A stretch of DNA of 64,000 bases from Microbispora siamensis. GTDB taxonomy: Bacteria; Actinomycetota; Actinomycetes; Streptosporangiales; Streptosporangiaceae. The stretch is from NCBI RefSeq assembly GCF_016863095.1, contig NZ_BOOF01000047.1, positions 26,035 through 90,034 on the forward strand, read 5' to 3'. Every line of letters starts with the position of its first letter. The stretch's first letter is position 1. Shown here one piece after another: positions 24,336 through 36,442 of the stretch. The notes under the pieces are model-generated. The model made no database searches, was not told the origin of the DNA, and saw nothing but the letters and a program-made list of their open reading frames with translations. The position numbers and the translations under genes were made by a program.

Positions 24336-24509
24336 TCAGTCGTCCTCGTCGAGGCGGGCGAGCCAGGTGGCCAGCCGCTCGACGGGCACCTCGAACTCGG
24401 GGTTGAGGTCCACGAACTCGCGCAGCCGCTCCGCGAGCCAGCCCACGCTGACCTCCTCCTCGCCGCGGCGCTCGACGAGCTCCTCGATCCCCCTGTCGGT
24501 GAAGTACAT
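24336..24509 (-). CDS. DUF6104 family small protein, 57 residues
   Basis: The predicted 57-residue protein begins MYFTDRGIEELVERRGEEEV and ends LATWLARLDEDD, a sequence I recognise as the DUF6104 family found in many actinomycetes. It is acidic and has no membrane segment. GGAG lies 7 nt before the ATG at 24509. It lies directly downstream of kgd on the same strand but beyond the kgd terminator, so it may have its own promoter. Function is unknown. Confidence 0.75.
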   Translation of the reverse strand: MYFTDRGIEELVERRGEEEVSVGWLAERLREFVDLNPEFEVPVERLATWLARLDEDD

Positions 24510-24543
24510 ACCTCGCTCCAGTGAATGACCTGATCATGGAGAA

Positions 24544-24569
24544 AGGTCCCCCACGAGCGTGGGGGACCT
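24544..24569. terminator. Terminator hairpin downstream of kgd
   Basis: AGGTCCCCCACG pairs perfectly with CGTGGGGGACCT around AG. On the minus strand it is followed by TTTCT, consistent with a terminator of kgd. Confidence 0.85.
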
Positions 24570-24592
24570 CCTCAGTGGTGCGGAATCCTCGT

Positions 24593-28276
<3,684 letters not shown>

Positions 28277-28472
28277 GGCGGAAATCGCCCTCTTCCGCAG
28301 ATCGGCGTTGATGTTTGGTGAACCTGTCCAAGGCTACTCGCCTCGCACACCGACGTGCGCCCCGGCGGGTCGCAGGTCCCGGCCCATCCTCCCAGGATCG
28401 ATAAAACAGGTCACGCGCGGATAGCCCGTCTGGGTGGTGAGGTGTCCCTTACCCTCTGGTCACAACGACTGG

Positions 28473-29114
28473 TCAGCCGATGAGCCGCGACTCGATCCGG
28501 ATATTGGGAGCTATATCGGACAGCATACCCGCGAGGTCGTCGCCCGCGGCACGCAACGCGTCCAAAGAGAGCGGTTCGAGGCGCTCCAGCAGGAAGAGCG
28601 CGTCCACCGTCTCCTCGGTGATCCTCGTCCTGACGCACTGCCGCCAGTTCCACCGCCGGCAGGTGACGCCGGCGTCGTCGCGCCACACCACCTCGCCGAT
28701 CTCCGGATCGCCCAGCGCCTCCTCCGAGGGCTCGTCGCCCGCGGCCCGCACCAGCCGGGCGGTGCCCCGGTAGCGGCGCAGGTCCTCGCCGCCGATCGGC
28801 AGGCCGTGCCGTACGGACACGGTGTTGTAGGCGTCCACCACCAGGTTGATCTCGGGAAGCGGCATCCGGCGGACCAGCGCGTCGACCGACGGCCGGGTGC
28901 GCTGCGGCTTGGCGCCGAAGGCGCGGTAGGCCGCCCGCCAGGCCTCGATCCTCTCGTCGTCGAGCGGCACGGCGTGGGCCGCCGCCTCGGCGAGCCAGGC
29001 CCGCGAACGGTCGTCGGACGGCCCGTTGCGGAGGCCGTACGCGCAGATCACCAGGACGGCGAAGTCCGGACGCAGCGCCGTGACGGCGTCGTCCACCCAG
29101 ATGTCGTCGATCAC
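28473..29114 (-). CDS. B3/B4 (tRNA-editing-like) domain protein
   Basis: The 213-residue protein resembles the B3/B4 domain found in the beta subunit of phenylalanyl-tRNA synthetase and in free-standing proteins (LVVDAYNTVSVRHGLPIGGED, DEPSEEALGDPEIGEVVWRD). The start is likely the GTG at 29114 (VIDDIWVDDAV), 10 nt after the TetR stop, so the two genes are probably cotranscribed. Free B3/B4 proteins may edit mischarged tRNA or bind amino-acid-like ligands; this is a guess. No other domain is visible. Confidence 0.75.
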   Translation of the reverse strand: MIDDIWVDDAVTALRPDFAVLVICAYGLRNGPSDDRSRAWLAEAAAHAVPLDDERIEAWRAAYRAFGAKPQRTRPSVDALVRRMPLPEINLVVDAYNTVSVRHGLPIGGEDLRRYRGTARLVRAAGDEPSEEALGDPEIGEVVWRDDAGVTCRRWNWRQCVRTRITEETVDALFLLERLEPLSLDALRAAGDDLAGMLSDIAPNIRIESRLIG

Positions 29115-29124
29115 GCCCGACAGC

Positions 29125-29700
29125 CTACGGCCACGCCCGCATGGCGAGCGTCGCCATCGCGTCGAGGTCGGCCCGGGTCGCGCCATCCCTGGCCTGGGTG
29201 GACATGCCCTGGATGACGGCGGCGAAGAACGTCGCGAGCGCGGCGGCGTCGGTCTCCGGCGGGAGAAGGCCGGCCTCGGCGTCCCGCTCGATCCGGCGGC
29301 GGATCGCCGCCTTGCCCGCCTCGCGGTGCCCGCGCAACTCCTCGATCACGGCGGCGTCGCTCGTGTTCACCCCCGCCGTGATGATCATGCAGCCGGGTGG
29401 GTGCGCCGGGTCGGTGTAGACCTCCGCCGCCTCGCGGAGCAGGCGCTCGACGGCCGCCCGCGCGGTCGGCTCCCCGGCCAGGGCGCGGGAGGTGAACGCG
29501 CCGTGGGTCTCCTGGTAGCGGCGCACGGCCTCGCCGAACAGCCGGTGCTTGTCCCCGAAGGCGGCGTAGAGGCTGGGCGGGTTGATCCCCATCGCCGCGG
29601 TCAGCCCGGCGACCGAGGTCGCCTCGTAGCCGTGCCGCCAGAACTCCTCCAGCGCCCGCTCCAGCGCGACGTCCCGGTCGAACGCCCTGTTCCTTCCCAT
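29125..29700 (-). CDS. TetR/AcrR-family repressor
   Basis: The 191-residue protein has an N-terminal helix-turn-helix (EEFWRHGYEATSVAGLTAAMG, followed by NPPSLYAAFGDKHRLF) of the type seen in AcrR/NemR-like repressors and a C-terminal ligand domain with PGCMIITAGVNTSD. It is divergent from an SDR gene; two operator-like palindromes lie in the 71-bp gap. It probably represses both itself and the SDR gene, and lets go on binding a small electrophile or quinone-like compound (inference from the family). Confidence 0.92.
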   Translation of the reverse strand: MGRNRAFDRDVALERALEEFWRHGYEATSVAGLTAAMGINPPSLYAAFGDKHRLFGEAVRRYQETHGAFTSRALAGEPTARAAVERLLREAAEVYTDPAHPPGCMIITAGVNTSDAAVIEELRGHREAGKAAIRRRIERDAEAGLLPPETDAAALATFFAAVIQGMSTQARDGATRADLDAMATLAMRAWP

Positions 29701-29712
29701 GCCCCGATTTTA

Positions 29713-29724
29713 TAGCGATCGCTA
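29713..29724. promoter_or_regulatory. TetR operator candidate 1
   Basis: TAGCGATCGCTA is a perfect 12-bp palindrome 12 bp from the TetR start codon, on the tetR side of the divergent promoter. Confidence 0.6.
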
Positions 29725-29739
29725 CACGTCGTGTTATTG

Positions 29740-29755
29740 TGTAGCGGCCACTACA
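29740..29755. promoter_or_regulatory. TetR operator candidate 2
   Basis: TGTAGCGGCCACTACA is a 16-bp palindrome (one mismatched pair), 16 bp before the SDR start codon. It shares TAGCG with candidate 1; the centres are 29 bp apart. Confidence 0.65.
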
Positions 29756-29771
29756 AAAAAGAAGGACGGAT

Positions 29772-30530
29772 ATGACTGGGTTGAGCGGTAAGACGGCGCT
29801 GGTGACGGGTGCGAGCAGGGGGATCGGGCGTGGGATCGCCGAACGGCTGGCGGCCGACGGGGCGCTGGTGGCGGTGAACTACGCCAGGGACGAGGTGGCG
29901 GCCAAGGACACGGTGGCGGCGATCGAGGCCCGGGGCGGCCGGGCCTTCGCCGTACGGGCCGAGCTGGGCGCGCCGGGCGACGTGGACGAGCTGTTCGCCG
30001 GGCTGGACCGGGAGCTGGGGCCGCAGGCGCCGATCGACATCCTCGTCAACAACACGGGGATCACCGTGCGGGGAACGATCGAGGAGGTGACGCCGGAGCT
30101 CTACGACAAGGGGTTCGCCGTCAACACGCGAGCGGCGTTCTTCGTCACACAGCGGGCGCTGCCGCGCATCCCCGACGGCGGGCGGATCGTGACGGTCACC
30201 TCGGGAGTGACCAGGATCGCGTTCCCCGAGGCGATCGCGTACGCGATGACCAAGGGCGCGCTGGAGACCTTCACGCTCGCGCTGGCCAAGCACCTCGGAC
30301 CACGGGGGATCACGGTCAACAACGTGGCGCCGGGGATCATCGACACCGACACGAACGCGGACTGGCTGCGCGGCGACGAGGCGGCCTGGGCGGCGTCGGC
30401 CGGCCGGGCGGCGCTGGGCCGGGTGGGCACGCCGGAGGATGTGGCCGGAGTGGTCGCGTACCTCGCCTCCGACGACGCCCGCTGGGTCACCGGCACCACG
30501 CTCGACGCCACCGGCGGCAGCGACCTGTGA
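29772..30530 (+). CDS. Short-chain dehydrogenase/reductase (FabG-like)
   Basis: The 252-residue classical SDR has the cofactor motif TGASRGIG, the structural motif VNNTGI (NNAG variant with Thr), the catalytic Tyr-Lys in AYAMTKG, and PG followed by the C-terminal TLDATGGSDL. It would reduce a carbonyl with NADPH. GAAGGA stands before the ATG at 29772. It is divergent from the TetR repressor, which likely controls it. The substrate is unknown. Confidence 0.9.
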   Translation: MTGLSGKTALVTGASRGIGRGIAERLAADGALVAVNYARDEVAAKDTVAAIEARGGRAFAVRAELGAPGDVDELFAGLDRELGPQAPIDILVNNTGITVRGTIEEVTPELYDKGFAVNTRAAFFVTQRALPRIPDGGRIVTVTSGVTRIAFPEAIAYAMTKGALETFTLALAKHLGPRGITVNNVAPGIIDTDTNADWLRGDEAAWAASAGRAALGRVGTPEDVAGVVAYLASDDARWVTGTTLDATGGSDL

Positions 30531-30553
30531 ACCGTCGTCCCGACGACATGGAA

Positions 30554-30585
30554 CCGGCCGCCGCCCCTGCTGGGGCGGCGGCCGG
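30554..30585. terminator. Bidirectional terminator between SDR and GH9 genes
   Basis: CCGGCCGCCGCCCC pairs perfectly with GGGGCGGCGGCCGG around TGCT (14-bp stem), followed by GGTCTTT, between two convergent genes. Confidence 0.88.
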
Positions 30586-30612
30586 GGTCTTTCCGATCCG
30601 GTGCGGATCGGG

Positions 30613-33153
30613 TCAGGCGCAGGCGGCGCCGTTCAGCGTGAACAGGTCGGGCGTCGGGTTGGCCCCCGGCGCGCCCTGGCCGTTGAAGCCGAAGGTGACC
30701 GACTGGCCCGGCTTGATGATCTTGTTCCATGCCTCGTTCGCGGCGGTCACGGTGGCCGCCTGCTGGGAGAAGTCGGCGCTCCAGCTGTTGGCGACCTTCT
30801 GGCCCCCCAGGAACGACCACTTCAGCGACCAGCCGTCGATAGCCTTCGTGCCGGTGTTCTTGAGGGTGATCTGGGTGGTGAAGCCCGTCGGCCACGTGCC
30901 GTGCGTGGTGTAGGTGACCTTGCACGCGGCCGGGGCCTTGACCGTGCCGTCACCCTGGTCGGCGATGAACGCCGACACCCACGACAACGCGGAGTTCCAG
31001 TTGATGGCCTCCTCGTTCGTGGCGTAGGAGTTGATGTCGTCGATGTAGCAGAACTGCGGCTTGCAGCCCTTCAGCTTCGCCTGGGCCACCGGGTCCTGGA
31101 GGCCGGAGTTCGCGCCGCCCGCGAGCGTGCCGTGCGGCGGGTTCGGCAGCGAGGTGTCCAGCTGGTGGGCGTACCAGCGGCTGTGCTCGTTCTTCGACGC
31201 CACCTCGCCGTAGCCCGTCACGTACGACTGGTTGAGGGCGTTGCGGCCCAGCAGGTAGTCGATGGCCTCGATGGCGGCGTCACGGTACTTCACCGTGCCG
31301 GTGATGTCGTAGGCCGCGCCGAGTACGACCGTGTTGTTGAGAATCGCGCTGTTGGAGCCCCAGAAGTAGTCGCCCGGATCGAACGGCAGGCCGTACGGGT
31401 GGTCCTTCACGATGCCGAGGTAGCGCTCCGCGCCGTCGACGACCGACTGGCGCACCTGGTCCCGGCCGGGCAGGTCGTTCGGCACGGTCGCGAGGTCGAG
31501 GCGGCCGAGCGCGGCCACGTGACCCCAGTCGAAGGCGCCGCTCTTGCTCCACAGGTCCGCGGTGTGGTGCGGCGAGGCGAGGACGAAGTCCTTGTACTCC
31601 TTGTCACCCGTGGTGATGTAGAGCTCGGCCGCCGCCCAGTAGAACTCGTCGCTGACGTCGGCGTCGTCGTAGGTGCCACCGCCGGTGCCGTCGGAGGGGG
31701 AGGCGAGCACGTTCGGGTTCGCCTTGGCCGCCGCCCACGCCTTCTTCGCCGCCGCCAGGTTCTTGGCGGCGAACGCCGCGTCGTACGGCGCGAAGATCCG
31801 GGCCGCCTGGGCGGCCGTCGCGGCGAGGTTGAGCGTGGCGGCCGTGGAGACGGGGTGCAGTTCGCGCTTCTGCGCGTCCTGGTGCGGCAGCAGCGGCAGG
31901 CCGGTCCAGTTCTGGTCGTGGATCTTGTGGTGGACCATGCCGTCGGACCGCTGCATCTTCAGCAGGAACTCCTGCTCCCAGCGGGCCTCGTCGAGCACGT
32001 CGGGAACGGCGTCGCCGCTCTCGGGGATGTTCAGGCTGCCGATCGGCTTGGCGGTCGCGGCGTTCTTGGTGCGCTCGAACTCGCTCATGAGCTGGGCGAC
32101 CGAGATGCCGCCGTTGACGACGTACTTGCCGTGGTCGCCCGCGTCGTACCAGCCGCCGGACACGTCGAGGGAGTAGTCGCAGACGCCAGGCTGGCACGGG
32201 ACGTTCGTGTCGCCCTGGTTGGGGGCGACGCCCACGTGACCGGCGGGCCTGCCGTAGCCGGGACGCAGGGCGTCGTCGATCGCGATGCCGCTGCGCTGGG
32301 TGTAGTAGAACTTCAGCGCGTCGAGCTTGAGGTCGGCGTACGCGTCGGGCTTGATGTCGAACGGCCGGCTGGTCTCGCCGTCGGCGGTCAGCGTGTAACC
32401 GGTCCCGGCCTTCGCGTACGAACCGAAGTCGATCGAGTGGACGTTCTGCCCGGAGCTGGCGTCGACGCCGCGCGGGGTGGTCGTGCCCTGCGCGACGACG
32501 GTTCCGGCGGAGTTCTTGAGCTGCCACGGCAGCGCTTCGGTCGCGTCGGTGACCAGGGTGGCGTTCTTGGGGCCCTTGGGCAGGTAGGCCACCTGGTTCA
32601 CGCGGACCCGGGGGCCGGTGTCGGGCGTGTAGACGTCCGGCGGCGCCCCGCCCTTGAGCGAGACGTTGTCCACGCAGAACCGCCACGCCGTCGCGCTGCC
32701 GCCGAGCTGGAAGACGACCTGCGCGTTGGGCAGGTCGACCGGCGAGGTGAACGTGTAGCTGTAGGTGTTGCCCGAGACGCTCAGCTCGGGAGCGGCCGAC
32801 ACGTACTGCGTGTAGGGGTCGGTCGGGAGCTGGACGTACGCCCTGGCGACCTTCCCGGGGTTCGCGGTGGCGAAGAAACTGAACGCGTAGGTCTCGTCCT
32901 TCACCAGCGGGATGTCGTTGACGCCGATGATCGCGTCCCAGGGGTTGGTCGTTCCCGCGGGGACGTCGGAGCAGAGCCGGCCGTCGGACAGCTCGAAGTT
33001 CAGGTTCGCGGTGTGCCACCACGGGTCGGTGGTGGTGTCGAACGTGCCGTTGGGGATCTGTTCCGGGCCCTCGTCCGCCGTGGCGGGAGGTGCGCCGGTC
33101 AGGCACGCCGTGGCCAGTGCCGCCACGGCGAGGATGCCGATTCGTCTGAGCAC
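30613..33153 (-). CDS. Secreted GH9 cellulase: CBM4-like, Ig-like, GH9, CBM2
   Basis: This 846-residue exported endo/exo-beta-1,4-glucanase has a signal peptide ending near PPATA, a CBM4/9-like domain (about 28-168), a CelD_N Ig-like domain (about 181-268), a GH9 catalytic domain (about 275-720) with the catalytic aspartates in GGWYDAGDHGKY (about 337-340) and the acid in NEEAINWNSAL, and a C-terminal CBM2 (about 745-846, CKVTYTT to GAACA). The GTG at 33153 follows GAGGA; upstream in-frame codons run over a CebR box and are rejected as start. Confidence 0.93.
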   Translation of the reverse strand: MLRRIGILAVAALATACLTGAPPATADEGPEQIPNGTFDTTTDPWWHTANLNFELSDGRLCSDVPAGTTNPWDAIIGVNDIPLVKDETYAFSFFATANPGKVARAYVQLPTDPYTQYVSAAPELSVSGNTYSYTFTSPVDLPNAQVVFQLGGSATAWRFCVDNVSLKGGAPPDVYTPDTGPRVRVNQVAYLPKGPKNATLVTDATEALPWQLKNSAGTVVAQGTTTPRGVDASSGQNVHSIDFGSYAKAGTGYTLTADGETSRPFDIKPDAYADLKLDALKFYYTQRSGIAIDDALRPGYGRPAGHVGVAPNQGDTNVPCQPGVCDYSLDVSGGWYDAGDHGKYVVNGGISVAQLMSEFERTKNAATAKPIGSLNIPESGDAVPDVLDEARWEQEFLLKMQRSDGMVHHKIHDQNWTGLPLLPHQDAQKRELHPVSTAATLNLAATAAQAARIFAPYDAAFAAKNLAAAKKAWAAAKANPNVLASPSDGTGGGTYDDADVSDEFYWAAAELYITTGDKEYKDFVLASPHHTADLWSKSGAFDWGHVAALGRLDLATVPNDLPGRDQVRQSVVDGAERYLGIVKDHPYGLPFDPGDYFWGSNSAILNNTVVLGAAYDITGTVKYRDAAIEAIDYLLGRNALNQSYVTGYGEVASKNEHSRWYAHQLDTSLPNPPHGTLAGGANSGLQDPVAQAKLKGCKPQFCYIDDINSYATNEEAINWNSALSWVSAFIADQGDGTVKAPAACKVTYTTHGTWPTGFTTQITLKNTGTKAIDGWSLKWSFLGGQKVANSWSADFSQQAATVTAANEAWNKIIKPGQSVTFGFNGQGAPGANPTPDLFTLNGAACA

Positions 33154-33178
33154 AGTCGTCCTCGGGGGGATGTAGAAG

Positions 33179-33192
33179 TGGGAGCGCTCCCA
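33179..33192. promoter_or_regulatory. CebR operator (perfect TGGGAGCGCTCCCA)
   Basis: TGGGAGCGCTCCCA is an exact match to the CebR box, the site bound by the LacI-family cellobiose-responsive repressor. It lies 25 bp before the GH9 start codon. No cebR gene is in the window. Confidence 0.9.
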
Positions 33193-33318
33193 AGCAGTAA
33201 GGAATCGCATGTTTCCTGTGGGTTTCCGCAGGCGTCAACGAGCCGGACGGTGAGACGCGCCTGACCGGCCATTGGGGGCGTGCGGGGCTGAAACTTTCAT
33301 TTCGGCAAAGAGATTTTT

Positions 33319-33334
33319 GCAAAGCTGTCTTTGC
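33319..33334. promoter_or_regulatory. ArsR autoregulatory operator candidate
   Basis: GCAAAG-CTGT-CTTTGC is a perfect inverted repeat 18 bp before the ArsR start codon. A further GCAAAG half-site lies at 33305-33310. Confidence 0.5.
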
Positions 33335-33352
33335 GATGTTAGCGTCCGGCGT

Positions 33353-33934
33353 ATGGATCACGAGGTCTTCCACGTCCACGATCCCCGCACTCTGAAGGCG
33401 GTCGCCCACCCCCTGCGGGTGCTGCTGCTGGGGGAGCTGCGCACCAACGGCCCGGCGACCGCGACCGAGCTGGCCGGGCGCCTCGGCGAGAGTTCCGGCT
33501 CCACCAGCTATCACCTGCGTCAGCTCGCCAGATACGGGTTCGTGGAGCAGGACCCCGACCGGCGCGATCGGCGTGAGCGCAGGTGGCGGGCGATCCACCG
33601 ATTCACCTCCTGGAGCGACGTGGAGATGGCCGCGACCGCCGAGGGCAGGGAGGCCGCGGCGTTCCTGCGGCGGCGCCAGCTCGAGAAGCTCACCGCCGAC
33701 GTCGAGAACTTCGAGCGCGAGCGCGACCTGTGGAGCGAGGCATGGGTCGAGGCCGCCGGCATGTCCGACGTGGTGGTGCGGCTGTCGCCGGCGACGGTGG
33801 CGTCCCTCTACGAGCGGGTGTCGGCCATGCTCCTGGAGGCCGCCGAGCGGGATCGGGACGACCCGGACGCGCGTCCGGTCGCGGTCCTGCTTGCGGCCCA
33901 TCCGCGCCGGGACCCGGCGGCCGGTCATGAGTGA
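33353..33934 (+). CDS. ArsR-type (HTH_20) transcription regulator
   Basis: The 193-residue protein has an N-terminal winged helix (LKAVAHPLRVLLLGELRTNG, GESSGSTSYHLRQLARYGFVEQ) and a helical C-terminal part. No metal-binding cysteine pair is seen, so it is not a classical arsenic sensor. The ATG at 33353 gives the family N-terminus; in-frame codons upstream to 33272 lie over the operator-like repeat. It overlaps the following MFS gene by 8 nt and probably controls it. Confidence 0.88.
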   Translation: MDHEVFHVHDPRTLKAVAHPLRVLLLGELRTNGPATATELAGRLGESSGSTSYHLRQLARYGFVEQDPDRRDRRERRWRAIHRFTSWSDVEMAATAEGREAAAFLRRRQLEKLTADVENFERERDLWSEAWVEAAGMSDVVVRLSPATVASLYERVSAMLLEAAERDRDDPDARPVAVLLAAHPRRDPAAGHE

Positions 33935-35261
33935 GCCGGTCGTGGGTGAGCCGGTCGCCGGCGAGCCCGAGCGATCGCTCGCCGGGACCCCGCGGCCGGG
34001 CATGCGTGAGCACGGGCGCTACGCCGCCATCGAGTTCCTCACCTGGCTGCCGACAGGCCTGATGCTGGCGCCGATGGTGCTGCTGATGTCCGCCAGGGGG
34101 CTGGACATCGCCGAGGTCGGCCTGGTCGGCGGGGCCTACTCGGTCACGATCGTCGTGCTCGAACTGCCGACGGGCGGACTCGCCGACGTCCTCGGGAGAC
34201 GCCCGGTGCTCGCCGCGTCAGCCGTCGTCAGCGTGGCCGGGCTGGTCGTGATGGCCCTGGCGCACTCGGTGTGGCCGTTCCTGGTCGCGTCCGTGCTCAA
34301 GGGCGTCGCGCGTGCGCTGTCCAGCGGGCCGGCCCAGGCGTGGTACGTCGACACCCTGCACGCCCGGTATGGCCCGGCCGCCGACCTGAAGCCCGGGCTG
34401 GCGGCCGGAAACGTCGCGGGCTCGGCCGCCCTGGCGCTCGGCACGCTCGCCGGCGGCCTGCTCCCGCTGGCCGTACGCCGGGACCCGCTGGCCGCGCCGG
34501 TCTGGGCGGGTGCGGGGGCCGCGATCGTCCTCCTGGTGGCCGTGCTCGTGCTCATGCGCGAGCCGAGCCGTACGGGGAGGGGGCCCGGCCGGGCGGCGGC
34601 ACGGGTGGCCGAGGTGATCCGCGACGTGCCGGTGACGATCGTCGCCGGGATCCGGCTCGGCCTGGCCGACCGTGCCCTCGGACGGTTGCTGCTGCTGGCC
34701 GCCGGGGCCGGCGTCATGCTGAACAGCATCGAGATGCTGACCCCCGGACGCCTCGCCGCCCTGACCGGAGGATCCGAGACGGGCGGCGCGACCTACGCCT
34801 TCGTGACCTTCGCCGGCTTCGCCGCCAACGCGCTCGGCAGTTCCCTCGCGCCGCCGGTCGCCCGGCTCGTCCGCGGCTCGGTCCGCGCGGCCGCCTCGGC
34901 CACGGTCGTCACGGGGGCGGCGGTCGTCGCGCTGGCCGCCTCGACGGTCCTGCGGGGCGCGGCCGGGGTCGTCGCGACCGCGGCGGCCTACGTGCTGCTG
35001 TTCACCGCGCTCGCGGTCGCCTCCCTGCTCAGGTCCGAACTGCTGCACCAGCGGGTCGCCGCCGATCGCCGGGCCACCGTGATGTCGGTGGACTCCCTGC
35101 AGCTCCAGTTCGGCGGCATGCTCTCCTCGCTCTGCCTGGTGCCGCTGGCGGGGATCGCCGGCGTCGGCCCCGCCTGGGCGCTCACCGCCGCGGTCGTCCT
35201 CGCCTCCGCCCTCCTGTACGTACGCCTCCCCGCCGGTCCCGCTCTGAGGTACCCCCGGTAG
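33927..35261 (+). CDS. Major facilitator superfamily transporter
   Basis: The 444-residue protein has about 12 hydrophobic segments (for example GLMLAPMVLLMSARG, VVSVAGLVVMALA, AIVLLVAVLVLM, VVLASALLYVRL) and the MFS motif-A-like loop LPTGGLADVLGRRPVLA between helices 2 and 3. It is a proton-coupled exporter or importer; the tight coupling with an ArsR-family regulator suggests drug or metabolite efflux. The ATG at 33927 overlaps the end of the regulator gene. The N-terminal 25 residues are acidic and might not be translated. Confidence 0.88.
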   Translation: MSEPVVGEPVAGEPERSLAGTPRPGMREHGRYAAIEFLTWLPTGLMLAPMVLLMSARGLDIAEVGLVGGAYSVTIVVLELPTGGLADVLGRRPVLAASAVVSVAGLVVMALAHSVWPFLVASVLKGVARALSSGPAQAWYVDTLHARYGPAADLKPGLAAGNVAGSAALALGTLAGGLLPLAVRRDPLAAPVWAGAGAAIVLLVAVLVLMREPSRTGRGPGRAAARVAEVIRDVPVTIVAGIRLGLADRALGRLLLLAAGAGVMLNSIEMLTPGRLAALTGGSETGGATYAFVTFAGFAANALGSSLAPPVARLVRGSVRAAASATVVTGAAVVALAASTVLRGAAGVVATAAAYVLLFTALAVASLLRSELLHQRVAADRRATVMSVDSLQLQFGGMLSSLCLVPLAGIAGVGPAWALTAAVVLASALLYVRLPAGPALRYPR

Positions 35262-35322
35262 AACCAGATTCGGTAAGGCGGCACAATCGAGCGGGCAGGG
35301 CTGCGAAAGGGGCGGGGAGCCG

Positions 35323-36387
35323 ATGAGCAAGGTGATCGTGACCGCGGCGAACGAGGCGCAGCGTGCCGCGTGGCTGGGCGGGGGACTGCCCGAGGTCGAG
35401 CGGGTGCGGCCGGGGCTGTGGTCGATTCCCGTCCCGATCCCGATCAACCCGCTGCGCTACGTCCTGGTCTACGCCCTGGAGGTGCCGGACGGGGTTGTGA
35501 TCATCGACGCCGGATGGAACACCGAGGAGGCGTACGACGCGCTCGTCGCGGGGCTCGCCACGGCCGGATACGAGATCACCGACGTGAAGGCCGTGCTGGT
35601 CACGCACATCCATCCGGACCACTACGGCCTGGCCGGGCGGATCCGGGAGGTCTCCGGCGCCTGGATCGGGCTGCATCCGGCCGACGCGCGCATCGTGCAC
35701 GACCGCTACGACGAGTCGGCCATCGAGTCGCTCGTGCAGCGGGAGCGCTCCCTGCTGGTCAGGTGCGGGGTGCCGGAGATGACGGCTCAGGAGCTCGCCG
35801 GGGCGTCGGTCATGCTGCGCCAGTTCGTCACGATGGCGACGCCCGACCGGCTCATCGAGGACGGCGACCGGCTCGACCTGCCCGGCTGGGACCTGCGGGC
35901 GATGTGGACCCCCGGCCACTCGCCAGGTCACCTGTGCTTCGTGGAGCCGGAGCGCAGGCTGCTGTTCTCCGGCGACCACGTGCTCGCCCGGATCACGTCG
36001 ATGGTCGCCGTGCACCCGCAGTCGGCGGCCAACCCGCTCGCCGACTACCTCGACGCGCTGCGGGCGGTGGGCAAGCTCGACGTCGAGGAGGTGCTGCCCG
36101 CGCACGAGTACCGCTTCTTGGAGCTGGAGAAGCGGGTGGACTACGTGATCGGGCACCACGAGGAGCGGCTGGCGGAGGTGCGGCGAGTCGTGGCGGAGGG
36201 CGACGGCTCCACCTGCTGGGACATCGCCACCCGGCTCACCTGGTCGCGCAGCTGGGAGGAGATCCCGGCGCACATGCGGCGGGCGGCCAACAACGAGACG
36301 CTCGCCCACCTGGTGTGGCTGGAGCAGCGGGACATGGTCACCCGCGTGCCGGGCGAGCCCGACCTCTGGTACGCGCCGTCCGCCTGA
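35323..36387 (+). CDS. Metallo-beta-lactamase-fold hydrolase
   Basis: The 354-residue protein has the zinc-binding motif THIHPDHYG (HxHxDH), followed by later metal ligands in TPGHSPGH, FSGDHVL and PAHEY. It resembles glyoxalase-II-like MBL hydrolases with a C-terminal helical domain (WDIATRLTW and LAHLVWLEQRDMV). Thioester or lactone hydrolysis is the usual activity of such proteins. GGGGAG precedes the ATG at 35323. It is monocistronic, convergent with the flavin monooxygenase gene. Confidence 0.88.
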   Translation: MSKVIVTAANEAQRAAWLGGGLPEVERVRPGLWSIPVPIPINPLRYVLVYALEVPDGVVIIDAGWNTEEAYDALVAGLATAGYEITDVKAVLVTHIHPDHYGLAGRIREVSGAWIGLHPADARIVHDRYDESAIESLVQRERSLLVRCGVPEMTAQELAGASVMLRQFVTMATPDRLIEDGDRLDLPGWDLRAMWTPGHSPGHLCFVEPERRLLFSGDHVLARITSMVAVHPQSAANPLADYLDALRAVGKLDVEEVLPAHEYRFLELEKRVDYVIGHHEERLAEVRRVVAEGDGSTCWDIATRLTWSRSWEEIPAHMRRAANNETLAHLVWLEQRDMVTRVPGEPDLWYAPSA

Positions 36388-36392
36388 CGCGG

Positions 36393-36420
36393 CCGCGCGG
36401 GGCCACTGGCCACCGCGCGG
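36393..36420. terminator. Terminator hairpin between MBL hydrolase and flavin monooxygenase genes
   Basis: CCGCGCGG occurs at both ends (self-complementary arms) with an inner GGCCA/TGGCC stem and one bulged base; it lies between two convergent genes. Confidence 0.65.
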
Positions 36421-36442
36421 TCCGGCCTCATCGCGACGCTCC

